Below are positions 43,563 through 52,302 of a DNA stretch of 64,000 nucleotides, one piece after another (positions within the stretch are counted from its first letter, which is position 1; the number at the start of each line of letters is the position of its first letter). The notes below the pieces were generated by a model. That model was not told the origin of the DNA. It saw only the letters and a list, made by a program, of their open reading frames with translations, and ran no database searches. The stretch is from assembly GCF_002554705.1 (NCBI RefSeq), contig NZ_PDEP01000002.1, positions 226,001 to 290,000 on the forward strand. The letters run 5' to 3'. Both the position numbers and the translations under genes were made by a program. The DNA is from Longimonas halophila. GTDB taxonomy: Bacteria > Bacteroidota > Rhodothermia > Rhodothermales > Salinibacteraceae.

Positions 43563-43829
43563 GTGTGGACGTGTGGAGGGATGGAAGTTTGGATGTGTGG
43601 AAGTTTGGAGGACGCAGGCTGAAAGCTGCTCTGGCTGGTATAGGCGCTTGCAGTAAAACCTTGCATGTGAATACGAGAGCCCGCTATTCTCAAATAGAAG
43701 ATATAACCGGACTGCAACTCACCCTTATTTCCGTTTTACCCTGAAAATGGGAATAAGGCGGTGCGCTGTTTTCATCCGCCCATTCACGCTTCCATCCCCC
43801 CATCCCCAACGGAGCATGCGGAGTTGGTA
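43563..43829. other. Intergenic at the right edge of the accessory island
   Basis: About 270 bp between the convergent propeller gene and priA. It contains short near-repeats (GTGTGGA and GATGGAAG/TTGGATG motifs) but no recognisable gene or clear terminator. Confidence 0.35.
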
Positions 43830-46295
43830 TCACAACAAATCCAACGCATCCATGTCAATCGACACGTAGTGGTTGGACGGTGGACTGCCGTAGGCGGCGC
43901 GGGCGTGGCGCAGGGCGCGTTGCAAGACACGAGGTCCGGCGGTGGTTTTGAGGATCGTGCGGTACCGGAAGTATCGCTGCACGCGCTGGATGAATGCCGG
44001 GTTGGGACCCAGAATGTCGATGCGGTCGCTGCGCTCCTGCAGGCGGTTTGTCCACTGGGTGGCGAGGTGCTCGGCCTCCTCCTGCTTGGGCGCGCGGAAC
44101 TCGACCGAGGCCACGTTGCCAAACGGCGGGTACCGCAGCGCCTTGCGCTCCTCCAGCGCATGCTTGGCGAAGGCGTCGTAGTTGTGCGTGCGGGCAAAGC
44201 GCAGCGCGGCATGGTCGGGATTGCGGGTTTGCAGCAGGACCGTGCCCGCCAAATCAGCGCGTCCGGCGCGGCCGGCGACCTGGGTGAGCAGCTGAAATGT
44301 GCGCTCTTCGGCGCGGAAGTCTGGGAAGAGCATGCCCACGTCTGCATCCACCACGCCCACCAGCGTAACCCGTGCAAAGTCGAGGCCCTTCGCGATCATC
44401 TGCGTGCCGAGCAAGATGTCGCCCGCCTCCCGAAACGCGCTCAAGAGCGCATGGTGCGCGCCCTTCTGCCGCGTGGTGTCGCGGTCCATGCGCAAGACGG
44501 TGGCCTGGGGCAGTTCGCGAGCGAGCATCTCCTCCACGCGCTGCGTGCCGGTGCCGATGCGCTGCAGGGCGTCGGAGTCGCACGACGGACAGTGCGACGG
44601 CGTCTGGCGTGTGTATCCGCAGTAGTGACAGCGCAGTTGGCGTCCGTGGCTGTGCTCGGTGAGCGACACGGAGCAGTCGGTGCAGTGCGGCACCCAGCCG
44701 CAGTCGGCGCACTCGATGACGGGCGCGTAGCCCCGCCGGTTTTGCAGCAGAAGCACCTGCTCATCGCGCTCGATGCGGGTGTGGATCGCCTCCAGCAGCG
44801 GATCCGACAGCGGGCCGTTTAGCTGATGCTTCTTGCGCTGCTTCGTGAGGTCGAGGATCTCCACCTCGGGGAGTTGCGCCACCGTGCCGTCGGTCGTGGG
44901 CACGCGCTCGGGCATCGACAGGCGGGTGTACTTGCCGCGCCGGGCGTTCATGGTGCTCTCCAGACTGGGCGTGGCTGAGCCCAAGACGCACACGGCATCA
45001 TTCATGTGGGCGCGCATCACCGCCACGTCGCGGGCGTGATAGCGGGGGGCCGGATCGAACTGCTTGTACGAGGCTTCGTGCTCCTCATCCACCACAATGA
45101 GGCCCAGGTTGTCGAGCGGAGCCAGCACCGCCGAGCGCGGCCCAATCACGATCTGCTTGCGTCCGTCGCGTAGCGCCTGCCACGTGTCGAAGCGCTCGCC
45201 TGCGCTCATCTGCGAGTGCAGCACCGCCACCGTATCGCCCACATGCGCCCGAAAGCGCTGCACCGTCTGCGGCGTGAGGGCAATTTCGGGCACCAGAATA
45301 ATGGCGCTGCGCCCGGCCTCAACCACCTGCTTCAGTGCGGCGATGTACACTTCAGTCTTGCCGCTCCCAGTAATGCCGTGCAGCAGAAAGGTATGGTAGG
45401 AGGCGTCGGCAATCTTCGCCTTGAGGGCGTCCAGCGCATCCTGCTGAGCCGCATGCAGCGTGTGGTTGGGCGGATCGCCGGGCGGCGGCAGGTCGCTCAG
45501 CGGCGAGCGATGCACGCGCTCCTCGGTACGCTCCACCAGTCCCTTTTCGACAAGGCTGTGGATGGTGCTGTACGGCGCATCAAGCGCATCCACGAGGTCG
45601 GCCTGCCGCACGGGTGTGCGCTGCTGATCATGCGCGGTGGCCAGTGTACGCACCACCGCTTTCTGCTTATCGCCCCGCAGCGACTCGGCAGCATCGCGGG
45701 CGGCACTTCGGGACTGAAACGGGCCTGCGAGCTGCAGATGGGTTTCGGTTTTAGGGGATACGTTGGGATCGCTCAAGGTGGTCGTGAGTCGCACGAGATC
45801 CGCATCCGCCCAGTCCCGGATGCGCTGTAACGAAACCGCCATGCCCAGCCGCTTCCGCACGGCACTCAGCGTAGTCGAGTCGTGCTTCGCCAGGTCGCGC
45901 CGCACGGACTGCGCGTCGTCATCATCGGGCCAGGCGGCGGCCTCCGCCTCCCCCAGTGCCAGCCGCCGCTCGGTCTGCACCGTGAACCCGGCGGGCAGAG
46001 CAGCTTTGAGCGCTTCGCCCCAGCTACACACGTAGTAATCCGCAATCCAGTGCGTCAGGCGCAGCAGTTCGGGCGGACAGGTGGGCTGTTCGTCCAGCAC
46101 GTCGTCGAGGGGGCGCATCCGGAAGTCGACGTCGTCGGGATCGGGGCCCGCGCCGGTAATGACGCCCGTGAGGCGGCGTCCGCGAAACGGCACCAGCACG
46201 CGGCAGCCCGGCTGGGCGTCGGCCTCCAGCGCAGGCGGCACGGCGTAGGAGAACACCTGATCGAGCGGCAGCGGCAGAACGACGTTGACGGTCAT
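43830..46295 (-). CDS. priA: Primosomal helicase PriA
   Basis: PriA restarts stalled replication forks. The 821-residue protein starts MTVNVVLPLPLDQVFSYAVP and has Walker A FLLHGITGSGKTEVY, DEExH-type LIVVDEEHEASYKQ, a zinc region with paired Cys (VIECADCGWVPHCTDCSVSL and LRCHYCGYTRQTPSHCPSC) and helicase motifs ILLGTQMIAKGLDF and QVAGRAGRADLAG. ATG 46295 gives the family length; the frame runs on to 46649 with unrelated sequence. Its last 60 bp are echoed at 37459. Confidence 0.96.
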   Translation of the reverse strand: MTVNVVLPLPLDQVFSYAVPPALEADAQPGCRVLVPFRGRRLTGVITGAGPDPDDVDFRMRPLDDVLDEQPTCPPELLRLTHWIADYYVCSWGEALKAALPAGFTVQTERRLALGEAEAAAWPDDDDAQSVRRDLAKHDSTTLSAVRKRLGMAVSLQRIRDWADADLVRLTTTLSDPNVSPKTETHLQLAGPFQSRSAARDAAESLRGDKQKAVVRTLATAHDQQRTPVRQADLVDALDAPYSTIHSLVEKGLVERTEERVHRSPLSDLPPPGDPPNHTLHAAQQDALDALKAKIADASYHTFLLHGITGSGKTEVYIAALKQVVEAGRSAIILVPEIALTPQTVQRFRAHVGDTVAVLHSQMSAGERFDTWQALRDGRKQIVIGPRSAVLAPLDNLGLIVVDEEHEASYKQFDPAPRYHARDVAVMRAHMNDAVCVLGSATPSLESTMNARRGKYTRLSMPERVPTTDGTVAQLPEVEILDLTKQRKKHQLNGPLSDPLLEAIHTRIERDEQVLLLQNRRGYAPVIECADCGWVPHCTDCSVSLTEHSHGRQLRCHYCGYTRQTPSHCPSCDSDALQRIGTGTQRVEEMLARELPQATVLRMDRDTTRQKGAHHALLSAFREAGDILLGTQMIAKGLDFARVTLVGVVDADVGMLFPDFRAEERTFQLLTQVAGRAGRADLAGTVLLQTRNPDHAALRFARTHNYDAFAKHALEERKALRYPPFGNVASVEFRAPKQEEAEHLATQWTNRLQERSDRIDILGPNPAFIQRVQRYFRYRTILKTTAGPRVLQRALRHARAAYGSPPSNHYVSIDMDALDLL

Positions 46296-46508
46296 GCAGA
46301 GGCGGACGTTGGATTTGCAAGGGTAAGTTCGGATGCGGCGCTTCCCCAACGCTCGTGGGAGCGATATGTTGAATCGGCAAGATGCGCGGAATCCCCATAG
46401 CCCGAGGGTAGGAATGGATGATAGACCGCACATCCTCCTGCGCGATACTGGACTCACGCATCGTCTGGATGCGCCTGCCCCGTATCTCCTATACCGTTTC
46501 CGTTTCGT

Positions 46509-48416
46509 ATGTCCCTTTCTGTTGAGCGGGTAGCCGAGCAGGCCCAGCATGTGCGTGAGCGTCTGGCGTATCTGCCGCGTGCGCTTCGCATGACGTGGAA
46601 CGCCACGCGTGGATGGACGCTCGCCTGGGCGGTGCTGCTGGTGCTGCAAGGGCTCTTGCCCACGGCATCCGTCTACCTGACCAAGGTGCTTGTGGATCGC
46701 ATTGCGGAGGCGCTCAATATGGGGCTATCGTGGGAGACGGCGGCGCCGGTGCTCACGCCCGCGGCGCTCATGGCGGGCATTATGGTGACGCTGGAGGTGC
46801 TGAAGGCTGTGGGCGCGTGGGTGCAGACGGCGCAGGCGGAGCTGCTGCACGATCACATCAAAGCGGCCATCCACGAGAAAGCTGCCGAGGTGGCGTATGC
46901 GTTCTACGAGTCGCCGGCCTACTACGACACCATGGACCGCGCCAACAGCGAGGCGGCGTCGCGGTCGCTCTCGCTGCTGCAGGGCATCGGGACCATTGCG
47001 CAGCACACCATTACGCTGGTCGGCGTGGCGGCGCTGCTTATTCCGTACAGCGTGTGGCTGCCGGGGGTGCTCCTCGTTAGCACGCTCCCGGCGCTCTGGG
47101 TGGTGGTGCGCCACAAGCAGCGGCACCATAGCTGGTGGGAGGACACCACTGACCAGCGGCGGTGGGCGCACTACTTCGACCGCGTCGTTACGCATCCCGT
47201 GCCGGCTGCCGAAGTGCGCCTCTTCGGACTCGGCGAGCGCTTTCGATCCGCCTACACGTCCGTGCGTGAGACGTTGCGCACCGACCGCCTGCGTCTGATG
47301 CGCGATCAGAGCCTGGCCACGTTTGGAGCAGGGCTCACGGCGCTTGTCATCACTGGCGGCGCTTTGCTGTGGATTGGTGCGCGTGCGCTGCAGGGGCAGG
47401 CCCAACTCGGCGATTTGGCGCTTTTCTACCGCGCGTTCGACCAGGGGCAGAGCCTCATGCGCACCGTGCTCAGCAGCCTGGGCACGCTCTACGCCGATGC
47501 GCTCTTCCTGGAGCACCTCTTCACGTTCCTCGACATCGAATCGTCCACCGAAACCGCGCACAAGACGCCTGTGCCCGTACCGCAGACCGTGCAGCACGGC
47601 ATTACGTTCGAGGGCGTCGGCTTCCGGTATCCGGGCAGCGACGCCTGGGTGCTGCGCGACTTCAGTCTGCACCTGCCTGCCGGGGCGACGGTCGCGGTGG
47701 TCGGAGCCAACGGCGCGGGCAAAAGCACGCTCCTGAAGCTGATGTGCCGCTTCTACGATCCGCAAGAGGGACGCATCCTGCTCGACGGCACCGACCTGCG
47801 TGACTTCGACCCGACCCCGCTGCGTCGCCGCATCGCGGTCATGTTTCAGTATCCGGTGCAATACATCGCCACAGCCGCCAACAACATTGCACTGGGCGAT
47901 GTGCAAGTCGATCGCTCCGATGCAGAGGTCCGCAGCGCTGTGCAGCGCGCCGCCCAGGGCGCCGGGGCCGATGCGTTCATCCAGGAGCTGCCCCACGGCT
48001 ACGACACGCTGCTCAGCAAGCAGTTCGACGGCGGCGTGGAGCTGAGCGGCGGGCAGTGGCAGCGCATCTCGCTGGCGCGGGCCTTCTACCGCGAGGCGCC
48101 CATCGTCATCCTCGACGAACCGACCAGCTTCATGGATTCATGGGCCGAGGCCGCCTGGCTCGATCGCTTCCGCACTCTCGTGGATGGGCGCACCGCGCTC
48201 ATCATTACGCACCGCTTTACCACCGCCATGCGCGCCGACCACATCATTGTGATGGAGCATGGGCAGATCGTAGAGCAGGGCGCGCACGAGGTGCTCCTTG
48301 ACCAGGGCGGACGCTACGCGCAGTCGTGGCGCACGCAGACTGAGCATCGCGCGCCGCGTCGTCACACGGCCACCGCCTTCCAGACCTCGCCGCCGTTCTC
48401 CGCATCCATCTCGTAA
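46509..48416 (+). CDS. ABC exporter of the RiPP cluster (lasso D-type)
   Basis: A 635-residue fused permease-ATPase. The N-terminal half has membrane segments (for example about 40-60, 140-185, 260-300); the C-terminal ATPase domain (about 365-600) has Walker A VGANGAGKSTLLKLMC, signature ELSGGQWQRISLARAF and Walker B IVILDEPTSFMDS. No peptidase C39 domain is present, so it does not cleave the leader. As first gene of the plus operon with nucleotidyltransferase, B2 and B1 genes it probably exports the mature peptide and gives immunity. Confidence 0.88.
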   Translation: MSLSVERVAEQAQHVRERLAYLPRALRMTWNATRGWTLAWAVLLVLQGLLPTASVYLTKVLVDRIAEALNMGLSWETAAPVLTPAALMAGIMVTLEVLKAVGAWVQTAQAELLHDHIKAAIHEKAAEVAYAFYESPAYYDTMDRANSEAASRSLSLLQGIGTIAQHTITLVGVAALLIPYSVWLPGVLLVSTLPALWVVVRHKQRHHSWWEDTTDQRRWAHYFDRVVTHPVPAAEVRLFGLGERFRSAYTSVRETLRTDRLRLMRDQSLATFGAGLTALVITGGALLWIGARALQGQAQLGDLALFYRAFDQGQSLMRTVLSSLGTLYADALFLEHLFTFLDIESSTETAHKTPVPVPQTVQHGITFEGVGFRYPGSDAWVLRDFSLHLPAGATVAVVGANGAGKSTLLKLMCRFYDPQEGRILLDGTDLRDFDPTPLRRRIAVMFQYPVQYIATAANNIALGDVQVDRSDAEVRSAVQRAAQGAGADAFIQELPHGYDTLLSKQFDGGVELSGGQWQRISLARAFYREAPIVILDEPTSFMDSWAEAAWLDRFRTLVDGRTALIITHRFTTAMRADHIIVMEHGQIVEQGAHEVLLDQGGRYAQSWRTQTEHRAPRRHTATAFQTSPPFSASIS

Positions 48417-48420
48417 GCCC

Positions 48421-49671
48421 ATGTCGACTGCCACTCGTTCTCCGAATGGATCGCCGCCTGCGCATCCCCCCGAAACCGCATTGGTGCAGACCTGCGCGGC
48501 CATGCATTCCGCTGCCGATGAATCGCACCTCAACGCGCTCCTTGACCACGACCTGAACTGGGAGGTGGTGCAGATGCATGCGCGGCGGCACGGCGTGGAG
48601 GCGATGGTGAACAACCGTATTCATGGAGATGCGCGGGTGCCCGCTGCCGTCCGCGAGGCGCTGGCCGCATCGAGCCGGGCCACTGCCCATTTCAACATGC
48701 ACCGCCTGCACGTCTTGCTCGACCTACTTCGACGATGTGCAGATGCGGGCTGCCGTGTTGTGCCGTTCAAGGGCGCGGTGCTGGCGCAGCGCTATTACGG
48801 CAACCTCGCGTTCCGCCGCTTTGCCGACCTGGACGTGCTCGTGGCGCCCGCCGATCTGCCGGCAGTGAAAGAGATACTGCAGACCATGCACTTTGCCCCA
48901 TTGCGCACGGGCGACGCCGAAGACCAGGCGCTGCAGGCGCACATCGGCGTAGAGATGCACCGCGCCGCCGACCAGGTGATGGTCGAGCTGCACACGGAGC
49001 TCCTCAACAAGACGCTGGCCTACCATCTGGAGGCCGCTGATGTCCTCCAGCGCGCTACGCTGACAACGGTCGGCGGGCAGCCCCTCTACACGATGGCGCC
49101 CCACGACCTGCTGCTCTACCTCTGCGCGCATGGCACCAAGCATCACTGGGCGCGCCTGAAGTGGGTCGCCGATGTGGCGCATGTGCTGCATGGGCATCCC
49201 GAGCTGGATGCAGAAGCGCTCTGCCAGCATGCGCGTGCGCTCCACTGCGAGCGGGTGCTGCTTCTGGGGCTGCATGTAGCGGAGCGATGGCTGGAGGCGC
49301 CGCTTGCTCCAGCATTTCGGGCAGCCATCACAGCCGACCCGATGATAGACGAACTGGCCCGCTTCATCGAAACGAACTGGCTTTGGACCGAGGCCGGGCT
49401 CGACCGCACCATCCGGTGGCAGCAGGTGCGCTTTTTTGCGCGCACACGGCGCCGCTGGCGCGATGCCTGGCCCATGTGGATCGAGTACCTGCGTCGTGGC
49501 CTGAAGCCCAGCCCGCAAGACCGTGCCTTTGTCGACCTTCCGCGTCCGCTTACGCCGCTGTACGCGCTGGTGCGCCCGGTGCGCATATGGCGCGACTGGC
49601 GGCGCGGTCCGGTGCCTGAATCCGCCGAGACTGCCCCCGCATCTACACGCTCCGACCTCGTATCCGCCTAA
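48421..49671 (+). CDS. Nucleotidyltransferase-family protein of the RiPP cluster
   Basis: A 416-residue protein of the NTP_transf_5 type. The signature VVPFKGAVLAQRYYGNLAFR followed by RFADLDVLVAPADL carries the metal-binding Asp pair (DLD), and HRAADQVMVELHTEL supplies the third acidic position. In known clusters such genes accompany an HPrK-like kinase and act on the phosphorylated C-terminal Ser of the lasso peptide (pseudomycoidin type). It begins four bases after the ABC gene. ATG 48421 is preferred; the frame runs back into the ABC gene. Confidence 0.85.
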   Translation: MSTATRSPNGSPPAHPPETALVQTCAAMHSAADESHLNALLDHDLNWEVVQMHARRHGVEAMVNNRIHGDARVPAAVREALAASSRATAHFNMHRLHVLLDLLRRCADAGCRVVPFKGAVLAQRYYGNLAFRRFADLDVLVAPADLPAVKEILQTMHFAPLRTGDAEDQALQAHIGVEMHRAADQVMVELHTELLNKTLAYHLEAADVLQRATLTTVGGQPLYTMAPHDLLLYLCAHGTKHHWARLKWVADVAHVLHGHPELDAEALCQHARALHCERVLLLGLHVAERWLEAPLAPAFRAAITADPMIDELARFIETNWLWTEAGLDRTIRWQQVRFFARTRRRWRDAWPMWIEYLRRGLKPSPQDRAFVDLPRPLTPLYALVRPVRIWRDWRRGPVPESAETAPASTRSDLVSA

Positions 49672-49686
49672 CGTGTGCTGGCTCTG

Positions 49687-50127
49687 ATGGCTTTATTCAA
49701 TCGACTGTATAGTCTGGCGCGTGTGGCGTGGCATGTCCCGTGGCGCCGCCGCCGTGCGCTGGCACAGGCCCTCGTTGCCGTGCCCCTGGCCTGGGCAGCG
49801 CTGCGTTTGGTTCCGTTTCAGCGGGTGGTGCAGGCCAGCGCGCCGCAGCCTCGCCGGACGGCAGATGAGCGTGAACTCGGGCGACGCGTGTGGGCCGGGG
49901 CGGTGGTAAGTCACGCGCTTTTCCCGCGGCGTCCGTGCCTGCCGCAGTCGCTGGCCACGCGCTACCTGCTGGCGCGGGCGGGCTGCCCAACCGCGCTGCG
50001 TATTGGCGTGCAGCGCCGGGGAGCGGGGCTTGCTGCCCACGCCTGGCTGGAGCGCGACGGCGTGCCGATCACTGACCCCGACGGGCCGACCTCTTTTGCT
50101 CCATTGCAGGCGCCCTCTGCGCTGTAA
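49687..50127 (+). CDS. Lasso-type leader peptidase B2 (transglutaminase-like)
   Basis: A 146-residue protein. It has a hydrophobic/basic N-terminus and the Cys protease core with RRPCLPQSLATRYLLARAG (catalytic Cys), LAAHAWLERDG (His) and the following ITDPDG (Asp). This matches the B2 proteases that remove the leader once B1 has bound it. A GTG frame start at 49675 is possible; the ATG at 49687 is chosen. It follows the nucleotidyltransferase by 15 bp and precedes the B1 gene by 75 bp. Confidence 0.88.
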   Translation: MALFNRLYSLARVAWHVPWRRRRALAQALVAVPLAWAALRLVPFQRVVQASAPQPRRTADERELGRRVWAGAVVSHALFPRRPCLPQSLATRYLLARAGCPTALRIGVQRRGAGLAAHAWLERDGVPITDPDGPTSFAPLQAPSAL

Positions 50128-50202
50128 CCCGGCGATGCAGACTGCACCGCCTGCTCCGATGACTTCGTTCCATCCTCTACAATCCAACCCTTTCGCATCC
50201 CC

Positions 50203-50520
50203 ATGACTGATACATCCTTGACCCCCGACGCCCTGACCGATGATACGCTCGTGCGCGCCTCCGACACCCACGTGTCTTCCGATCTGGCGGGCGAGGAGGT
50301 GATTCTGAACCTGAGCAACGGCGTGTACTACGGACTCAACCCCGTGGGCAGCCAGATCTGGGCACTCATTCAGACGCCGCAGCCGGTCGCCGATCTGTGC
50401 GCCGCACTGCAGGACACGTATCCCGACGTTGATCCTGAGGTGTTGGGCCGCGACGTGCGTGCGCTTTTGATAGAGCTGCACGAAGCCGAGTTGCTGACCG
50501 TCGTCGATGAGGCCGCCTAA
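50203..50520 (+). CDS. PqqD-like RiPP recognition protein (lasso B1)
   Basis: A 105-residue PqqD-fold protein: EEVILNLSNGVYYGLNPVGS then QIWALIQTPQPVADLCAAL, the family's winged-helix pattern. B1 proteins bind the YxxPxL motif of the precursor leader and present it to B2 and the cyclase. All three precursors nearby carry that motif. It is the last gene of the plus operon, followed by a terminator. Confidence 0.9.
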   Translation: MTDTSLTPDALTDDTLVRASDTHVSSDLAGEEVILNLSNGVYYGLNPVGSQIWALIQTPQPVADLCAALQDTYPDVDPEVLGRDVRALLIELHEAELLTVVDEAA

Positions 50521-50550
50521 TGCATCTGCAATGCCCATGCATACCTACGA

Positions 50551-50592
50551 AAAAGCGCCCTGGGCTGTGCAAGCCGAGGGCGCTTTTTTTTG
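50551..50592. terminator. Terminator between the converging RiPP operons
   Basis: AAAAGCGCCCT and AGGGCGCTTTTTTTT form a strong stem with an inner GGCT/AGCC pair; eight T follow on the plus strand and four on the minus strand. It should end the plus operon after B1 and may also stop minus-strand transcripts after precursor 1. Confidence 0.9.
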
Positions 50593-50618
50593 CAGTGGAA
50601 AACTGAACCGACCGTGCG

Positions 50619-50768
50619 TTACGAGCAGTCGAAGACCGGGTTATCTGGGCGTCCTTGACCGGGAGGGCAGTCGAAGGGCGGGCCCTCGCCCCGACCGGGC
50701 ACGGCGGTGATGTCTTCGACGGAGCCGTAGGTGGTGAGCGTGGGCGGCGTGTATGTAGAGCGTTTCAT
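50619..50768 (-). CDS. Lasso-type precursor peptide 1
   Basis: A 49-residue peptide found between larger genes. The leader MKRSTYTPPTLTTYGSVEDI carries the lasso leader motif YxxPxLxxxG. The core part is rich in Gly and Pro (PGRGEGPPFDCPPGQGRPDN) and ends FDCS. Two Cys are present. Together with precursors 2 and 3 it shares the YxPP.LTTYGSV leader and the Asp-Cys-Ser end. Confidence 0.88.
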   Translation of the reverse strand: MKRSTYTPPTLTTYGSVEDITAVPGRGEGPPFDCPPGQGRPDNPVFDCS

Positions 50769-50833
50769 ATCAGAGAGTACGTTGGGATAGTGGGTAAACG
50801 AAAAAGACGGCACAGGTACGACTCGGACGGCTG

Positions 50834-51001
50834 TTATGAGCAATCCGTGATAGGCAGCGAGAATTCGTGTCCACCAATGGAAAAGCTGAAATCGCTGGGC
50901 GCGCCGATCTGCTTGCCAAAGGCGCAGCCGCGTGCGGTGAGCGTGGCCACTGAGCCGTACGTTGTAAGGCGTGGTGGTGTGTAAGGGGCGGTATTAGGCA
51001 T
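50834..51001 (-). CDS. Lasso-type precursor peptide 2
   Basis: A 55-residue peptide: leader MPNTAPYTPPRLTTYGSVAT, then LTARGCAFGKQIGAPSDF and an end with ITDCS. The leader matches precursor 1 almost residue for residue (YTPPxLTTYGSV) while the core differs entirely, as expected for RiPP precursors that share one set of enzymes. It lies 65 bp upstream of precursor 1 and 105 bp after the kinase gene. Two Cys. Confidence 0.88.
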   Translation of the reverse strand: MPNTAPYTPPRLTTYGSVATLTARGCAFGKQIGAPSDFSFSIGGHEFSLPITDCS

Positions 51002-51106
51002 GAGACAGTAATTGATTGGAGTGTAGCGTACGGAAGCGTGCTGAACAGCAGAAGCACGTTGCCTAAACATACACGGAGCCGAATAGCGATACTATCTGAC
51101 AATTGC

Positions 51107-52069
51107 TCAAGGCAGGGGCGCCATCGTGTGTGTGGGCATATGCGCTACTGGCGCATCGGGACTCGTATCGAGAGAGGTTTTCGGGGAATCGGTGAGCAGG
51201 GCCACCAAGTCGGGCAGTTGCGTTAGGTCGCGGGGGCGCTCCAGCTGGTACACAGGCACGTGGCGCACCAGCTCGGCGAGCTGGTGGAAATGATTGGCGC
51301 CGGTGCCGTGGCGGCCTACAAAGCGCGGCGCGTAGGTCTCAGACAGCACGGACACAAACGCCTCGCGTGCATCCAGTTGAGTACATGCGAGCGCATCGCC
51401 AAAACCGAGTACGTAGATGGCGCGCAGCGGGTGGGCGTGGGAGGCAAAGCGGTCGGGGGCGCGCCACGCGCGTTTCGGGAGGCGGGGCGCAATGGTATCT
51501 AACCGGTCGGGCGTCTGCCCTACCGCCTGGGCGGCGTCGGGCCAGAGCTTGATCTGCGGAAACGCGGGCTCAATGGCTACGGGCGTATCGGGAGCCGGGC
51601 GCACAAGCGCCAGCACGTCGTCGGAGAGCAGCGGATAGCCGGCTTCTTGCAGCGCTGCTGCGGTGGTCGACTTGCCCGCGCCTTTGGGTCCGATGAAGGC
51701 CGCTGCGCCGTGTGGAAGAGCGATTGCGCTTCCGTGTAGCGTGCACGTGCCCCGCTGGTGCAGAATCAGGCCCATCATCACGCCCAACAGCGGAAGACGC
51801 TGCATCGCTGGTGTAGCCGTTGGAGCCGGGCAAAATCGGATGCACGTGCCGCTGTCAGCAGCATATGTGCCTAAGTTAGTCCAGTGGGCATAAACAGTTG
51901 AGCCGGTAGTACGCACTTGCACCGAACGCTCCGGGGCAAATGCCGGAGCGTCGGTCAAGGCATCACGCAGAATGGTCAGGTCGGCAGCCTGTGCAGCGGG
52001 CGCCACCATCAGTTCAGGGAACGGAATGGACGACCGGATGCGCAGTCCGTATGCGCGGTAATGATGCAT
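51107..52069 (-). CDS. HPrK-like peptide kinase of the RiPP cluster
   Basis: A 320-residue protein. The C-terminal half is an HPr kinase/phosphorylase-like domain: CTLHGSAIALPHGAAAFIGP (conserved His), Walker A GPKGAGKSTTAAALQEAG and YPLLSDDVLALV (catalytic Asp pair). In lasso clusters such kinases (paeninodin PadeK type) phosphorylate the C-terminal Ser of the precursor. All three precursors here end in Ser. ATG 52069 or 52081 are both plausible starts; the frame to 52399 overlaps precursor 3 and is too long. Confidence 0.87.
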   Translation of the reverse strand: MHHYRAYGLRIRSSIPFPELMVAPAAQAADLTILRDALTDAPAFAPERSVQVRTTGSTVYAHWTNLGTYAADSGTCIRFCPAPTATPAMQRLPLLGVMMGLILHQRGTCTLHGSAIALPHGAAAFIGPKGAGKSTTAAALQEAGYPLLSDDVLALVRPAPDTPVAIEPAFPQIKLWPDAAQAVGQTPDRLDTIAPRLPKRAWRAPDRFASHAHPLRAIYVLGFGDALACTQLDAREAFVSVLSETYAPRFVGRHGTGANHFHQLAELVRHVPVYQLERPRDLTQLPDLVALLTDSPKTSLDTSPDAPVAHMPTHTMAPLP

Positions 52070-52146
52070 GGCATGAAGCATGGAATCAGAGCAGAGTACG
52101 AAACAGGCTGCCGAGGCCTGAGACTGTGCCGCCGAAGCGGCAGCAG

Positions 52147-52302
52147 CTATGAACAGTCGGATACGAAATTGCCGTGCGTGAACAGCCCGTCTTTCGGGCC
52201 ACTGGTAGCCTTGCAGATGCGGGTCTGGTCGCGCGTCAGCTTTTCGACGGACCCGAAGGTCGTGAGCGTGGGTGCTTCGTAGGAAACGGGCTTCTTGGTC
52301 AT
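52147..52302 (-). CDS. Lasso-type precursor peptide 3
   Basis: A 51-residue peptide: leader MTKKPVSYEAPTLTTFGSVE, then KLTRDQTRICKATSGPKDG, ending VSDCS. Its ATG overlaps the stop of the cyclase gene (ATGA, 52299-52302), so synthesis of enzyme and substrate is probably coupled. The kinase gene follows about 70 bp downstream. Two Cys. It is more diverged in its leader (SYEAP for TYTPP) than precursors 1 and 2 are from each other. Confidence 0.9.
   Translation of the reverse strand: MTKKPVSYEAPTLTTFGSVEKLTRDQTRICKATSGPKDGLFTHGNFVSDCS

Noticed and set aside
37522..43829. Composite transposon or prophage in the accessory island
   Set aside because: No transposase, integrase or phage structural gene can be read in the interval; only the flanking priA tails and the internal repeats hint at past mobility.
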